Of a stretch of 64,000 bases of DNA, positions 1-8,276 are shown in pieces. The stretch covers positions 62,001 to 126,000 of the forward strand of contig JAIETV010000004.1 of NCBI GenBank assembly GCA_019744895.1. Direction: 5' to 3'. This DNA is from Candidatus Babeliaceae bacterium. Its GTDB lineage: Bacteria > Babelota > Babeliae > Babelales > Babelaceae. The position numbers and the translations under genes were made by a program. How positions within the stretch are numbered: position 1 is the first letter of the stretch; every line of letters begins with the position of its first letter. A model generated the notes under the pieces. It saw only the letters and a program-made list of their open reading frames with translations. It was not told the origin of the DNA and made no database searches.

Positions 1-1687
1 TAAAATTGATATCACTAAATTACCGCTTGATGACGAGAAATCATTTCAACTGTTGTGTGCCGGTAGAACATCTGGTGTATTCCAGTTGGAGTCTGATGGT
101 CTAAAAGATACGTTACGTAGGTTACAGCCAACTAAATTTGAAGATATTATTGCCGTCAACGCGCTGTATCGCCCAGGGCCACTCGGTTCGGGCATGGTCG
201 ACGATTTTATTGAACGGAGACATGGCAGACAAAAAATTCCCTATCTCTTTCCTGAACTTAAAGAAATTTTAGAAGAAACCTACGGTGTTATTGTCTATCA
301 AGAGCAAGTAATGAAAATTGCTTCTGCTATAGGGGGGTTTTCGCTTGGTGAATCTGATATATTGCGCCGAGCAATGGGTAAGAAAAAAGCTGACGTTATG
401 GCAGAACAAAAAGATATTTTTGTAAACCGCGCGCAAAAACGGGGGTTTAATACCCAAAAAGCTGGTGAACTTTTTGATTTAATGGCTTATTTTGCAGGCT
501 ACGGCTTTAATAAATCCCATTCGGCAGCCTATGCGCTTATTGCCTATCAAACTGCTTATCTTAAAGCTCAATACCCTGCAGAATTTATGGCCTGCTTGAT
601 ATCCCTTGAATCAAGTGATGCGGAAAAAATGGCGTTTTATATTGCCGAAGCGCGTGAAATGGGCATTTCTATTTTACCGCCGGATATTAATGTTTCTGAA
701 AACATGTTCACAGCGCGTGAGATGTCCATATGTTTTGGTTTACAAGGCATTAAAAATGTTGGGCAAGCGGCCCTTGAAAGTATTATCACTGAGCGAAAAA
801 AACTCCCCTATAAAGATCTGTATGATTTTTGTTTGCGAGTAGACTTGCGCACGGTCAATAAAAGAGTTATTGAAAGTCTCATTTATGCAGGTGCGTATGA
901 TAAGCTACCAGGAAATCGTGCACAAAAGCTCGCGGAATTATCGCATATTATAGATCAGGCTTCTGAGGCAAAAGAGGCGCTTATTACCGGGCAAATGGGC
1001 CTATTTGGTTCGCCCGCAGAACAGTTTTCTGATAATAATAATTTTTATGCTTTTGCTGCTCGAGAAGAACTTTCTGATAAAGAAAAGTTAGAAAAAGAAA
1101 AAGAGGTTGTTGGATTATATATCAGCGCGCAGCCTCTTGATCGTTACAAAAAACAGACAACGTGGCTGCAAGCAATACCATTCTCTCAAGCCGCGCAAAA
1201 GCAAGGGTTAGTAACTTGCTGCGGAACATTTAAATCTCACAAGGTTATCACCACTAAAAAAGGTGATAAAATGGCATTTTTATTTTTAGAAGATTCATCC
1301 ACTACAGCTGAGATTATACTGTTTCCCAAAGTTTATTCACGCGTTGCTGCACTTTTAGAGGATAATACGGTGTTTGCCGTTAAAGGGTTTGTTGATGAGG
1401 CCGGTACAGGAATATGTAAAATCAAAGCACAGGAACTTGTCGTTTTAGATAAGCTTTTTGATGATCACGCAGTTACGCAAGTAACCATCGGCTTGCCAGA
1501 AGATAATCAAATTACTCTATTGGAATCTATTAAAGCGCTTATGCAACCTGGTAAAACCGCGCTTAGTTTTATTTTAACAGACAATAACAAAAATATTAAA
1601 CTTGCAACGCGCCAAAAAATAACGATCACGCCACAGATTCTTGACCTTGTTGATCAATACCAACTTACTATGCAGTTAGAGATTTAA
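1..1687 (+). CDS. dnaE: DNA polymerase III alpha subunit, C-terminal part (cut by window edge)
   Basis: This is the replicative DNA polymerase catalytic subunit. The reading frame is open from base 2, so the 5' part lies outside the window and about 561 residues are visible. Recognisable DnaE blocks occur in order: GVFQLES followed by YRPGPLGSGMVDDFI, then YQEQVMKIA and LGESDILRRAMGKKK, then GYGFNKSHSAAYALIAYQT. These belong to the palm/fingers part of C-family polymerases. A helix-hairpin-helix stretch (GLQGIKNVGQAA) and an OB-fold-like segment near TTKKGDKMAFLFLED follow. The PHP domain and catalytic aspartates are upstream of the window. The stop codon overlaps the convergent minus-strand gene by 4 bases. 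Identification is very secure. Confidence 0.97.
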   Translation, partial: KIDITKLPLDDEKSFQLLCAGRTSGVFQLESDGLKDTLRRLQPTKFEDIIAVNALYRPGPLGSGMVDDFIERRHGRQKIPYLFPELKEILEETYGVIVYQEQVMKIASAIGGFSLGESDILRRAMGKKKADVMAEQKDIFVNRAQKRGFNTQKAGELFDLMAYFAGYGFNKSHSAAYALIAYQTAYLKAQYPAEFMACLISLESSDAEKMAFYIAEAREMGISILPPDINVSENMFTAREMSICFGLQGIKNVGQAALESIITERKKLPYKDLYDFCLRVDLRTVNKRVIESLIYAGAYDKLPGNRAQKLAELSHIIDQASEAKEALITGQMGLFGSPAEQFSDNNNFYAFAAREELSDKEKLEKEKEVVGLYISAQPLDRYKKQTTWLQAIPFSQAAQKQGLVTCCGTFKSHKVITTKKGDKMAFLFLEDSSTTAEIILFPKVYSRVAALLEDNTVFAVKGFVDEAGTGICKIKAQELVVLDKLFDDHAVTQVTIGLPEDNQITLLESIKALMQPGKTALSFILTDNNKNIKLATRQKITITPQILDLVDQYQLTMQLEI

Positions 1688-2436
1688 TACATTCCTCTTT
1701 GCCTCATTTCAAACAACTCTTGCTCAAGGCTATCATACTCTAACTCTTCAACTGTTGGGCCTATCCATGTATCACTATCTTCACAGGATGCACCAGGTTT
1801 ATTTGGAGGCAATGTTGATAATCTTTTAGCCAGAGTAAAAACTTTTTGTTGCTCTTCTGGGGTTAGCTTATTTTTTATTTTGTGAGACTCTCTATAACTA
1901 TCTACTATTTTTCTAAATTTTTCATGCCCTAGCAACATACTAAAATAAAAAATGGTACCATTCTCAACCAATTCTGGCTTTAACATTTCTGTACACTCAT
2001 CGAGTTTGACTGATTCTTCTGATTCAAATCTTTCATCTTGCCTTTGGTATTCAAAGCTATTCGGAGTCATAAAGCACATATACTTGAGGACATGTTCCCA
2101 GGGCCTTAAGCGACGCTCTTTGAGTCTATAATGTTGTAAAGCAGACGTTAAAAGTATTTTGGCTAATTCACTCTGTGGATTCTGACTATGCTCCTTGAAA
2201 AACTCCAAATCAACGCTTATACATGTTTCTTTATAATGCGAACTAATAGTAACTCCCTCAACTGGAGTAAAAAAAGCCCACCAGGGATCTTGCATTACAT
2301 TTTGCTGTTGATCGTTTAGAGTCCGCTGCTTTAAGAATTCATGTACAATAGTATCTGTGATCGTAGTAGCTTGTTGAGTTAATTCGACAGCTTGCAGTAT
2401 AAAAACAAATCCACAAGACAGTAATAGATATTTCAT
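1684..2436 (-). CDS. secreted protein of unknown function
   Basis: I do not recognise a family. The protein is about 250 residues. It begins with a basic, hydrophobic signal peptide (MKYLLLSCGFVFILQAVE), so it probably leaves the cytoplasm. A longer in-frame start exists upstream at 2610. The start at 2436 is chosen because it has a Shine-Dalgarno-like AGGAAC at good spacing and places the signal peptide at the N terminus. The mature part is charged and rich in Glu and Lys, with scattered cysteines and an acidic C terminus. No catalytic motif is evident. It lies downstream of phoH, separated by a probable terminator, and converges on dnaE with a 4-base overlap. Confidence 0.7.
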   Translation of the reverse strand: MKYLLLSCGFVFILQAVELTQQATTITDTIVHEFLKQRTLNDQQQNVMQDPWWAFFTPVEGVTISSHYKETCISVDLEFFKEHSQNPQSELAKILLTSALQHYRLKERRLRPWEHVLKYMCFMTPNSFEYQRQDERFESEESVKLDECTEMLKPELVENGTIFYFSMLLGHEKFRKIVDSYRESHKIKNKLTPEEQQKVFTLAKRLSTLPPNKPGASCEDSDTWIGPTVEELEYDSLEQELFEMRQRGMY

Positions 2437-2493
2437 AGTAGTTCCTAATAATAAGAGCTTGGAAGATGTGGCATTGCTATAGAATTCAGCCAT

Positions 2494-2547
2494 AAAAAAA
2501 GAAACCCTCTTACGCTTATCCAGACCGCGGTGGCAAGCAACAGAGGG
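2494..2547 (-). terminator. probable Rho-independent terminator after phoH
   Basis: Read on the minus strand, CCCTCT pairs with AGAGGG around a loop that can itself fold (GCTT with AAGC). A T-rich run (TTTCTTTTTTT) follows. It lies between the phoH stop and the next gene's start. Confidence 0.55.
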
Positions 2548-2566
2548 CATGCCTTTTAAAATTATT

Positions 2567-3988
2567 TTATAACAATTCTCCGGCAAGCTTACTAAGCTCA
2601 CTTCGCTCACTAACTGTTAAAAATGCCGTTCCGAATATAGCATTATTTTTAAAACGCTGGCTTGCAACCATTAAACCATTACTTGTAAAATCTAAATACG
2701 GCGAGTCGATTTGATACGGGTCACCTGCAAGAACAATTTTACTTCCATCACCTACACGACTAATAATAGTTTTAACTTCATGCGGCGTTAAGTTTTGTAC
2801 TTCATCAATAAAAATATATTGATAAGGAATCGAGCGACCACGCATATAGGTAATTGCCTCTAAACTCATTTTTCCCTGGCGAGACAGCTCATCAAGAGAA
2901 GGGAATCCATGGCGAACTTTTTCTTGCCGCTTCTCTTTATATTTATCACGCTTACGATCCTTTTTATTCCAATTTTTTTCTTGCTCTTCTTGAGACTGTT
3001 CTTCGTAATAGATCGAGCTATTTTGTTTACTATTTGCCGTATGAACAATGAAATCCATATTATCATAAATAGGCTGCATCCAGCTATGCAATTTTTCCTG
3101 TATATCTCCTGGCAAATAACCTATATCAGGCCCAAGCGGTACCACGGGTCTTGAAATAAGCATCTTATTATATACCTGCTCAACTATTATTTTATGCAAA
3201 CCCGCAACCAGGGCCAAGAATGTTTTACCGGTTCCTGCTGGTCCTAGTAGTGAGACCAGTTTAATAGAATCATCTAATAATAAATCAAGTGCGATGAGCT
3301 GCTGTGGGTTGCGAGGTTTAATATTCCATTTTAAATCCGGCACGAAAATTTCTTTAAAATTTTTTGTGCCAACATACCTAAATAAGCGATAATTGTAGGG
3401 GTTATGCTGACTTTCTGCTAGAACATATTCATTAAGTGTAAATTTATAATCTTTAGAAAGATCACTTAAAAAACTTTGCATATCCTTTTTTAATTGAACT
3501 GCAGGAACTTGAACCGTCATCCAACCTTTGTAAAATTCGTCGTGTGAAACAACATCTTTAAGATAATCTTCAGTAGTTAAATTTAAGACATCCGCTTTAA
3601 CGCGCATGTTGATATCTTTAGTAATAAACGTTACATCATAACCTTTTTTCTGCATGCATAATGCTGTTTCTAAGATTTTATTATCCGGTGTTGCAGGCCA
3701 ATCTATGGTTGGACAATTGTCGGCACTCTGCGTAAATAAAATCTGAACAGTGCCTCCCGTATCAAGCTTAACTCCAGCATTTAAAGAGCCCTTTTGACGC
3801 AAGATATCAAGATGTCGAATAGTTTCACGCGCATTGCGGCCACGCTGAGAATTCTCTGTTTTAAAATGATCAAGCTCTTCAAGAACCATGGTGGGGATAG
3901 CAACTATTTCGGGTGAAAACTCGAAAAAAGCTTCAGGATCGTGAATCAGAATATTGGTATCAAGTATATACATCTTAGGTTTTGGCAT
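2567..3988 (-). CDS. PIN-domain / PhoH-family ATPase
   Basis: A two-domain protein of about 473 residues. The N-terminal PIN nuclease domain starts with MYILDTNILIHD (residues 6-17), with later acidic residues typical of PIN folds. The C-terminal PhoH ATPase domain has Walker A GPAGTGKT (about 249-256) and Walker B YIFIDEVQN, and a GDPYQID segment downstream. Bacterial PIN-PhoH fusions (PhoH2/YlaK type) are thought to act as RNA helicase-nucleases; the role here is inferred from the family. An upstream in-frame start at 4033 exists. The 3988 start is preferred because GGGAG lies about 6 bases before it. A charged, Lys/Glu-rich insertion sits between the Walker motifs. It is divergent from thrS. 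Confidence 0.9.
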   Translation of the reverse strand: MPKPKMYILDTNILIHDPEAFFEFSPEIVAIPTMVLEELDHFKTENSQRGRNARETIRHLDILRQKGSLNAGVKLDTGGTVQILFTQSADNCPTIDWPATPDNKILETALCMQKKGYDVTFITKDINMRVKADVLNLTTEDYLKDVVSHDEFYKGWMTVQVPAVQLKKDMQSFLSDLSKDYKFTLNEYVLAESQHNPYNYRLFRYVGTKNFKEIFVPDLKWNIKPRNPQQLIALDLLLDDSIKLVSLLGPAGTGKTFLALVAGLHKIIVEQVYNKMLISRPVVPLGPDIGYLPGDIQEKLHSWMQPIYDNMDFIVHTANSKQNSSIYYEEQSQEEQEKNWNKKDRKRDKYKEKRQEKVRHGFPSLDELSRQGKMSLEAITYMRGRSIPYQYIFIDEVQNLTPHEVKTIISRVGDGSKIVLAGDPYQIDSPYLDFTSNGLMVASQRFKNNAIFGTAFLTVSERSELSKLAGELL

Positions 3989-4166
3989 ACTGCTCCCTTG
4001 TATCAGTATTGTCAAAAAAGTTTTTTTTGACATAGTTCAGGTCAACCTTAGCATGCTTTTTACTTGTGATTCAACAATAGTTTTTAATACCTATTTTAAT
4101 ACTGTTTTTATACCACTAACCTCGTTAAAAGTTGCTGCTCCACAAGCAAATTCAAGATAACAAAAT

Positions 4167-4236
4167 TAAGGCGCTTAAAAGTTGCTAGAACTTTGTTATA
4201 CTAAAAGTAGAATACTTTTAACCGTAAGGCGCCTTA
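4167..4236 (+). promoter_or_regulatory. thrS promoter flanked by repeated TAAGGCGC
   Basis: A sigma70-like -10 box TATACT (4197-4202) lies 16 bases after a weak -35 TTAAAA (4175-4180). The octamer TAAGGCGC occurs at 4167-4174 and again at 4225-4232. The second copy is part of a 12-base perfect palindrome (TAAGGCGCCTTA, 4225-4236) that covers the Shine-Dalgarno and touches the start codon. The promoter is an inference from box similarity and spacing. Confidence 0.45.
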
Positions 4237-5945
4237 TGAGCAATAAAAATAACGATATACAAGCACTTCGTCACTCGGCGGCACATCTTCTTGCGCATGC
4301 TGTTTCAGAATTATATCCAATGACGCTCTTGACTATAGGCCCTGCAACAGAAGATGGTTTTTTCTATGATATGTTACCGGAAAAAAACTTTAAAGAAGAT
4401 GACCTCCCTCTTATTTCTGCGCGCATGCAAGAGATAGTACAAAAAAATTATCCTCTGGAACACAAGCAGATCTCAAAAGAAGAGGCTCGCAAAATATTTG
4501 CAAATAACCGTTTTAAGCTGGAGCTCATTGATCAGATTCCCGGCGATACGGTAGGTTTGGCAACACAAGGTGATTTTTATGATTTATGCCGAGGTGGTCA
4601 TATAGCTTCTACAGGTATGCTTAAATATGTTAAATTGCAAGCAATATCCGGCTCATATTGGCGCGCTAATAAAGATGGCCAAGCTTTGCAACGGATTTCT
4701 GGAGTAGCATTTTTTACCCAGGAAGATCTTAATGCCTATGAACAACGTCAACGAGAATTGAATCTATACGATCACCGAAGATTGGGAAAACAGCTCGATC
4801 TTTTCTCATTTCATGACGAAGGCGTGGGATTTCCTTTTTTCCACCCTAAAGGTAAACGCGTTATTAATGTTCTTACAGCCTATATGCGTAAATTGCAGCA
4901 AGAGAACAACTACCAAGAAATTTCAACGCCTACCATGCTCAGTGATGAACTATGGCGCCGTTCAGGGCACTATGAATTTTATCATGATAAAATGTACTTT
5001 TCTGTTATCGATGATAAAAATTATGCCATAAAACCTATGAATTGCCCCGGATCTATATTAATTTATCAAACAAGGCCACGTTCTTATCGTGAACTTCCCT
5101 TGAAACTAGCAGAATATGGTCATTGCCATAGACATGAATTATCTGGTGTTCTTCATGGACTTATGCGCGTACGCGCATTTACCCAAGATGACGCGCATAT
5201 TTATTGTACCTCTGAACAATTAGAGCATGAGATCGGTACCATTATTAAAATGGTTTTCAAAATGCTTTCTAAGTTTGATCTTCATGATATCAGTTTTGCT
5301 ATATCAACACGCCCAGAAAAATATATGGGCAGCCAGGCGCTTTGGCAGACAGCTACTCAAGCACTTACCGATGCCTTGGTAGCATCACATGCAAAATATA
5401 CGATTAAAGAAGGCGAGGGAGCTTTTTATGGGCCCAAGATTGAGGTAGTAATCCAAGATTCCATGGGTCGTAACTGGCAATGTGGAACAATTCAGGTAGA
5501 CTTTTTCCAACCAGAAAATTTTGATCTTTCCTACGTCACTAACCAAGGGTCAAAGCAACGACCGGTTATTATCCATCAAGCTATATTCGGGTCACTTGAG
5601 CGTTTTTTTGCTATCATTCTGGAACACTACAAAGGCAACCTGCCCTATTGGTTAGCGCCAGTTCAAATTAAAATATTAACAGTCACTGACGGGCAAAAAC
5701 CTTTTGCCATTGAACTTTATAATGACCTTAAAGCTCGAGGTGTACGCGTTGAGATTGATGAAACATCAGACCCGCTTTCTGGGCAAATTAAAAGTGCACA
5801 GTTAGAAAAAATTCCATGGATGCTTGTTGTTGGTAAAAAAGAGGCAGAAGCTCGTACGGTTACTATCCGTTATCTTGACGGCAAACAGGAGCCTGCAATT
5901 TCTTTAGAAAATTTACACAAAAAAATTCAGGAGCAAGCTCTTTAA
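4236..5945 (+). CDS. thrS: threonyl-tRNA synthetase lacking the TGS domain
   Basis: This enzyme charges tRNA-Thr with threonine. The protein is 569 residues and begins almost directly at the editing domain (ALRHSAAHLLAHAV, HxxxH-type motif near residue 13). The N-terminal TGS domain of about 60 residues seen in E. coli-type ThrRS is therefore absent. Editing-domain blocks continue (YDLCRGGHI). The class II catalytic core follows (MNCPGSILIYQ, FTQDDAHIYC), and the C terminus is an anticodon-binding domain (PVQIKILTVTD). The start at 4236 is preceded by TAAGG. An alternative start at 4182 would overlap the putative promoter and adds no TGS-like sequence. It is monocistronic as far as visible. 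Confidence 0.95.
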   Translation: MSNKNNDIQALRHSAAHLLAHAVSELYPMTLLTIGPATEDGFFYDMLPEKNFKEDDLPLISARMQEIVQKNYPLEHKQISKEEARKIFANNRFKLELIDQIPGDTVGLATQGDFYDLCRGGHIASTGMLKYVKLQAISGSYWRANKDGQALQRISGVAFFTQEDLNAYEQRQRELNLYDHRRLGKQLDLFSFHDEGVGFPFFHPKGKRVINVLTAYMRKLQQENNYQEISTPTMLSDELWRRSGHYEFYHDKMYFSVIDDKNYAIKPMNCPGSILIYQTRPRSYRELPLKLAEYGHCHRHELSGVLHGLMRVRAFTQDDAHIYCTSEQLEHEIGTIIKMVFKMLSKFDLHDISFAISTRPEKYMGSQALWQTATQALTDALVASHAKYTIKEGEGAFYGPKIEVVIQDSMGRNWQCGTIQVDFFQPENFDLSYVTNQGSKQRPVIIHQAIFGSLERFFAIILEHYKGNLPYWLAPVQIKILTVTDGQKPFAIELYNDLKARGVRVEIDETSDPLSGQIKSAQLEKIPWMLVVGKKEAEARTVTIRYLDGKQEPAISLENLHKKIQEQAL

Positions 5946-5962
5946 GTTTCAATACAATAAAT

Positions 5963-6011
5963 ACTAGACATGCGATAACGTTCTTTATATCGAAGCTTTC
6001 GCATGTCTAGT
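5963..6011. repeat. 13-bp perfect inverted repeat after thrS
   Basis: ACTAGACATGCGA (5963-5975) is perfectly inverted at 5999-6011, with a 23-base loop. It starts 18 bases after the thrS stop. There is no T-run directly after the stem, so it may be a terminator/3'-end structure or a protein-binding site. Confidence 0.5.
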
Positions 6012-6064
6012 TGCATATGAGAATTATTTTTTTAACATTTTTTTATTTTTTTTTGACTAACATA

Positions 6065-6094
6065 TTGCTTATTGAAAGTTTTATCGGGTACGAT
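6065..6094 (+). promoter_or_regulatory. candidate promoter of the histone-like gene
   Basis: TTGCTT (6065-6070) and TACGAT (6089-6094) are separated by 18 bases, upstream of the strong ribosome-binding site of the repeat gene. A second TATAAC box lies closer to the gene, so the exact promoter is uncertain. Confidence 0.3.
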
Positions 6095-6138
6095 GAAGAT
6101 GTACAATATGTATAACCTTTTCATACAAGGAGAGATGT

Positions 6139-6456
6139 ATGGCAAAGAGAAAAGTAGCTGCTAAAAAAGCGGCTCCAAAAAGAAAAGTTGCTAAAAAAGC
6201 AGCTCCTAAACGTAAAGTAGCAGCTAAAAAAGCAGCTCCTAAAAGAAAAGTAGCGGCTAAAAAAGCGGCTCCTAAACGTAAAGCAGCTGCCAAAAAAGCG
6301 GCTCCTAAGCGTAAAGTAGCTAAAAGAGCGGCTCCTAAACGTAAAGTAGCTGCCAAAAAAGCAGCTCCTAAGCGTAAAGTAGCTAAAAGAGCAGCTTCAA
6401 AACGTAAAACGGTACCTATGAAAGTAGTTAAGCCATCGATTATTCCTGGCCTTTAA
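6139..6456 (+). CDS. histone-H1-like lysine/alanine-rich repeat protein
   Basis: A 105-residue, extremely basic protein built from about eight copies of a degenerate 9-11-residue unit (AAPKRKVAAKK and shorter AAPKRKVAKR forms). It ends in a non-repeat tail with VVKPSIIPGL. Composition and repeats match bacterial histone-H1-like DNA-binding proteins (Chlamydia Hc1/Hc2-like and AlgP-like tails). Such proteins compact nucleoids or tune transcription by binding DNA non-specifically. A strong Shine-Dalgarno (AAGGAGAG) precedes the ATG and a clear terminator follows, so it is a single-gene unit. The DNA repeat makes copy number variable by slippage. The long open frame on the opposite strand is a by-product of this repeat. 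Confidence 0.85.
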   Translation: MAKRKVAAKKAAPKRKVAKKAAPKRKVAAKKAAPKRKVAAKKAAPKRKAAAKKAAPKRKVAKRAAPKRKVAAKKAAPKRKVAKRAASKRKTVPMKVVKPSIIPGL

Positions 6457-6498
6457 TTATAGGTACAATGCGTTAACCGATTTAATTTGGTTATCTAG

Positions 6499-6537
6499 TG
6501 GGCACATACGACATTATCGAGCGTGCCCATTTTTTTA
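6499..6537 (+). terminator. Rho-independent terminator of the histone-like gene
   Basis: TGGGCAC (6499-6505) pairs with GTGCCCA (6523-6529) and is followed directly by a run of seven T. Confidence 0.85.
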
Positions 6538-6564
6538 TGTCTTTTCAGATAAGGGGATCTTTAC

Positions 6565-7686
6565 ATGGTATCGTTCAAAAGATTATCCAAGTCAAATACG
6601 CTGAAACAATCGTTAATAGCGAGTACCCTTTTTTTTCTTATAATTAGATCAGAAACTCAATGCATTGAAGTGGGAGCGGCTACACTATTTATTAGCTATA
6701 CCATTGCTGCAGGTGCCATTAACATATTGTTGAGAGGAAAAGATTTTTCTAATTGGTGGAATCGTAGCCAAAAATCATCTACTGAACTAGGTCACCCCAC
6801 CTTTGATCCGAATTGCCCTCGATGTTCTCTAAAAAATCCTCTTAACCAATCACAGATGAAAACTCATCAAGCACCTGAAACAACTGCTTCTCAAGTGGTT
6901 ATTAACCAGACCACGAATAATACAACTATTACAGCAGCCGAAGGCAATACCATAAATGTTCTGCCCCCAACCTTAACAGCTATGCCGACACCCACTCAAT
7001 TTCCACAACAGACTATAAAAGCATTTCAAGAATCGTTATTGCAACCTGCCGCCCAAGAGCTGCAAAACACTGATCAATCACCAAAAGATACAACACAAAC
7101 AGGGCTCTACCCCAATCGAATTTCTAACAAGTTCCACAGCCTGCAGGAATTTTATGAAAATAATTATGGCAAACTAGGCATAGCGGTCGCTATTTCGGGA
7201 TACGTATATATTTTGTATCTTATTAATTCATTGCAGAGATACCTTACAGATCCAAAAAGGATCAGTCTTTGGTTCTCAGAATATGATTTAAATAAATTAC
7301 TTCTGCTTGAACCCGATCAGATGAAAGAACTTCTTATTCAAGAATTTATAAACATTTACCAAGTTTCTGACCCAAAAAGCTTGAAAATTGCCGTATCAAA
7401 ATTTTTGAATGATATAGAAGCAGAACTCAAAAGCTTAGCTTATTTTGAAAATATCGCAGGCACCATAAATTCATTATCTTTGATAACTGAAAATTGCTGT
7501 TCGCCATTATGCTATTTAGCCCGTAACGCTATACCTGGTAGCGGTTTAATTATTGACCTTATACCCGGAGTTACCATAAATAATCTATTTTTTATTAATA
7601 GTAAGCTCAAAATGGCAATTCAAGAGCGAATCTCTCGTATTCATTATTATAAGAATATATTCTTACAGACAACAATCGTCGTTTAA
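6565..7686 (+). CDS. membrane protein of unknown function
   Basis: No family recognised. The protein is 373 residues. The first about 60 residues hold a basic start and two hydrophobic stretches (signal anchor, then GAATLFISYTIAAGAINILL). A Ser/Thr/Gln/Pro-rich, low-complexity linker follows, containing one CPRC motif. A further membrane segment lies near residue 205-220 (GIAVAISGYVYILYLI). The C-terminal half is helical and ends with a hydrophobic Gly/Pro-rich stretch (IPGSGLIIDLIPGV). AAGGGG precedes the ATG. The next gene downstream has a similar arrangement (one membrane helix, a Ser-Leu-Trp patch, then a helical tail), which suggests a duplicated and diverged pair. Confidence 0.7.
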   Translation: MVSFKRLSKSNTLKQSLIASTLFFLIIRSETQCIEVGAATLFISYTIAAGAINILLRGKDFSNWWNRSQKSSTELGHPTFDPNCPRCSLKNPLNQSQMKTHQAPETTASQVVINQTTNNTTITAAEGNTINVLPPTLTAMPTPTQFPQQTIKAFQESLLQPAAQELQNTDQSPKDTTQTGLYPNRISNKFHSLQEFYENNYGKLGIAVAISGYVYILYLINSLQRYLTDPKRISLWFSEYDLNKLLLLEPDQMKELLIQEFINIYQVSDPKSLKIAVSKFLNDIEAELKSLAYFENIAGTINSLSLITENCCSPLCYLARNAIPGSGLIIDLIPGVTINNLFFINSKLKMAIQERISRIHYYKNIFLQTTIVV

Positions 7687-7711
7687 ATTATACAGATGAA
7701 CAGGATAAGGG

Positions 7712-8260
7712 ATGAAAATTTTAAAAATAAGTATTGCGCTTTTCAGCTTACACTCTTTTTCACATACTACTTCTCTTGATTCAGCTCAAATTTTTTTAAA
7801 AAACGCTCTTGAAATACTACCAAAGTACCAAAATTCACTTGCTATTTCAGGTTTTTCAATGGCAGTAGCTGGCTATCTTGGTTATGCTATATATTTAGAT
7901 GGGGTTATAAATGATACAAATAGTTTGTGGCATTGGTCTTTGCATCATATACATGATGGGGCAATAGATAAAAATATACTTTTTGAGCATATTGCCCAGC
8001 GCTATCCTGACTTTAAGACGCTACACCCTTTAGCAGCAATTTGGGCGACTACTTTTGCAACGCAAACAGAAATTGAGACCTGCCTGTCCTTACGTGGCAT
8101 ACTCAAAAGTCTAAAAAATCTCCATCTTGAATGGTTTACAAGTGAAACAATTGAGCGTTTAGATAAAAAGCTTGAAAGCCTTTATATATTAAAAATTACG
8201 CTTGCACAGTGTACTTTAGAATTACGCAGCAGAAGCAAAAAAATTGAGCTACTCTTGTAA
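7712..8260 (+). CDS. secreted/membrane protein, possible paralogue of the preceding gene
   Basis: No family recognised. The protein is 182 residues. It has an N-terminal signal peptide (MKILKISIALFSLHSFS) and one strong membrane segment at about residues 45-65 (ISGFSMAVAGYLGYAIYL). A patch with SLWHW and a helical C-terminal half follow. The order of elements resembles the C-terminal half of the gene 25 bases upstream (ISGYVYILYLI then SLWF). The two are probably one transcription unit. It converges on nth with a 16-base gap. Confidence 0.65.
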   Translation: MKILKISIALFSLHSFSHTTSLDSAQIFLKNALEILPKYQNSLAISGFSMAVAGYLGYAIYLDGVINDTNSLWHWSLHHIHDGAIDKNILFEHIAQRYPDFKTLHPLAAIWATTFATQTEIETCLSLRGILKSLKNLHLEWFTSETIERLDKKLESLYILKITLAQCTLELRSRSKKIELLL

Positions 8261-8276
8261 AAGTATAAATTTGTGA

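Noticed and set aside
6081-6356. Long minus-strand open frame opposite the histone-like gene
   Set aside because: It is a mirror of the repeat (Leu/Ala/Gly/Phe-rich), has no ribosome-binding site, and the plus-strand reading has one.
6139-6456. Regular repeats as a possible CRISPR array
   Set aside because: The repeats are in-frame coding units without unique spacers.
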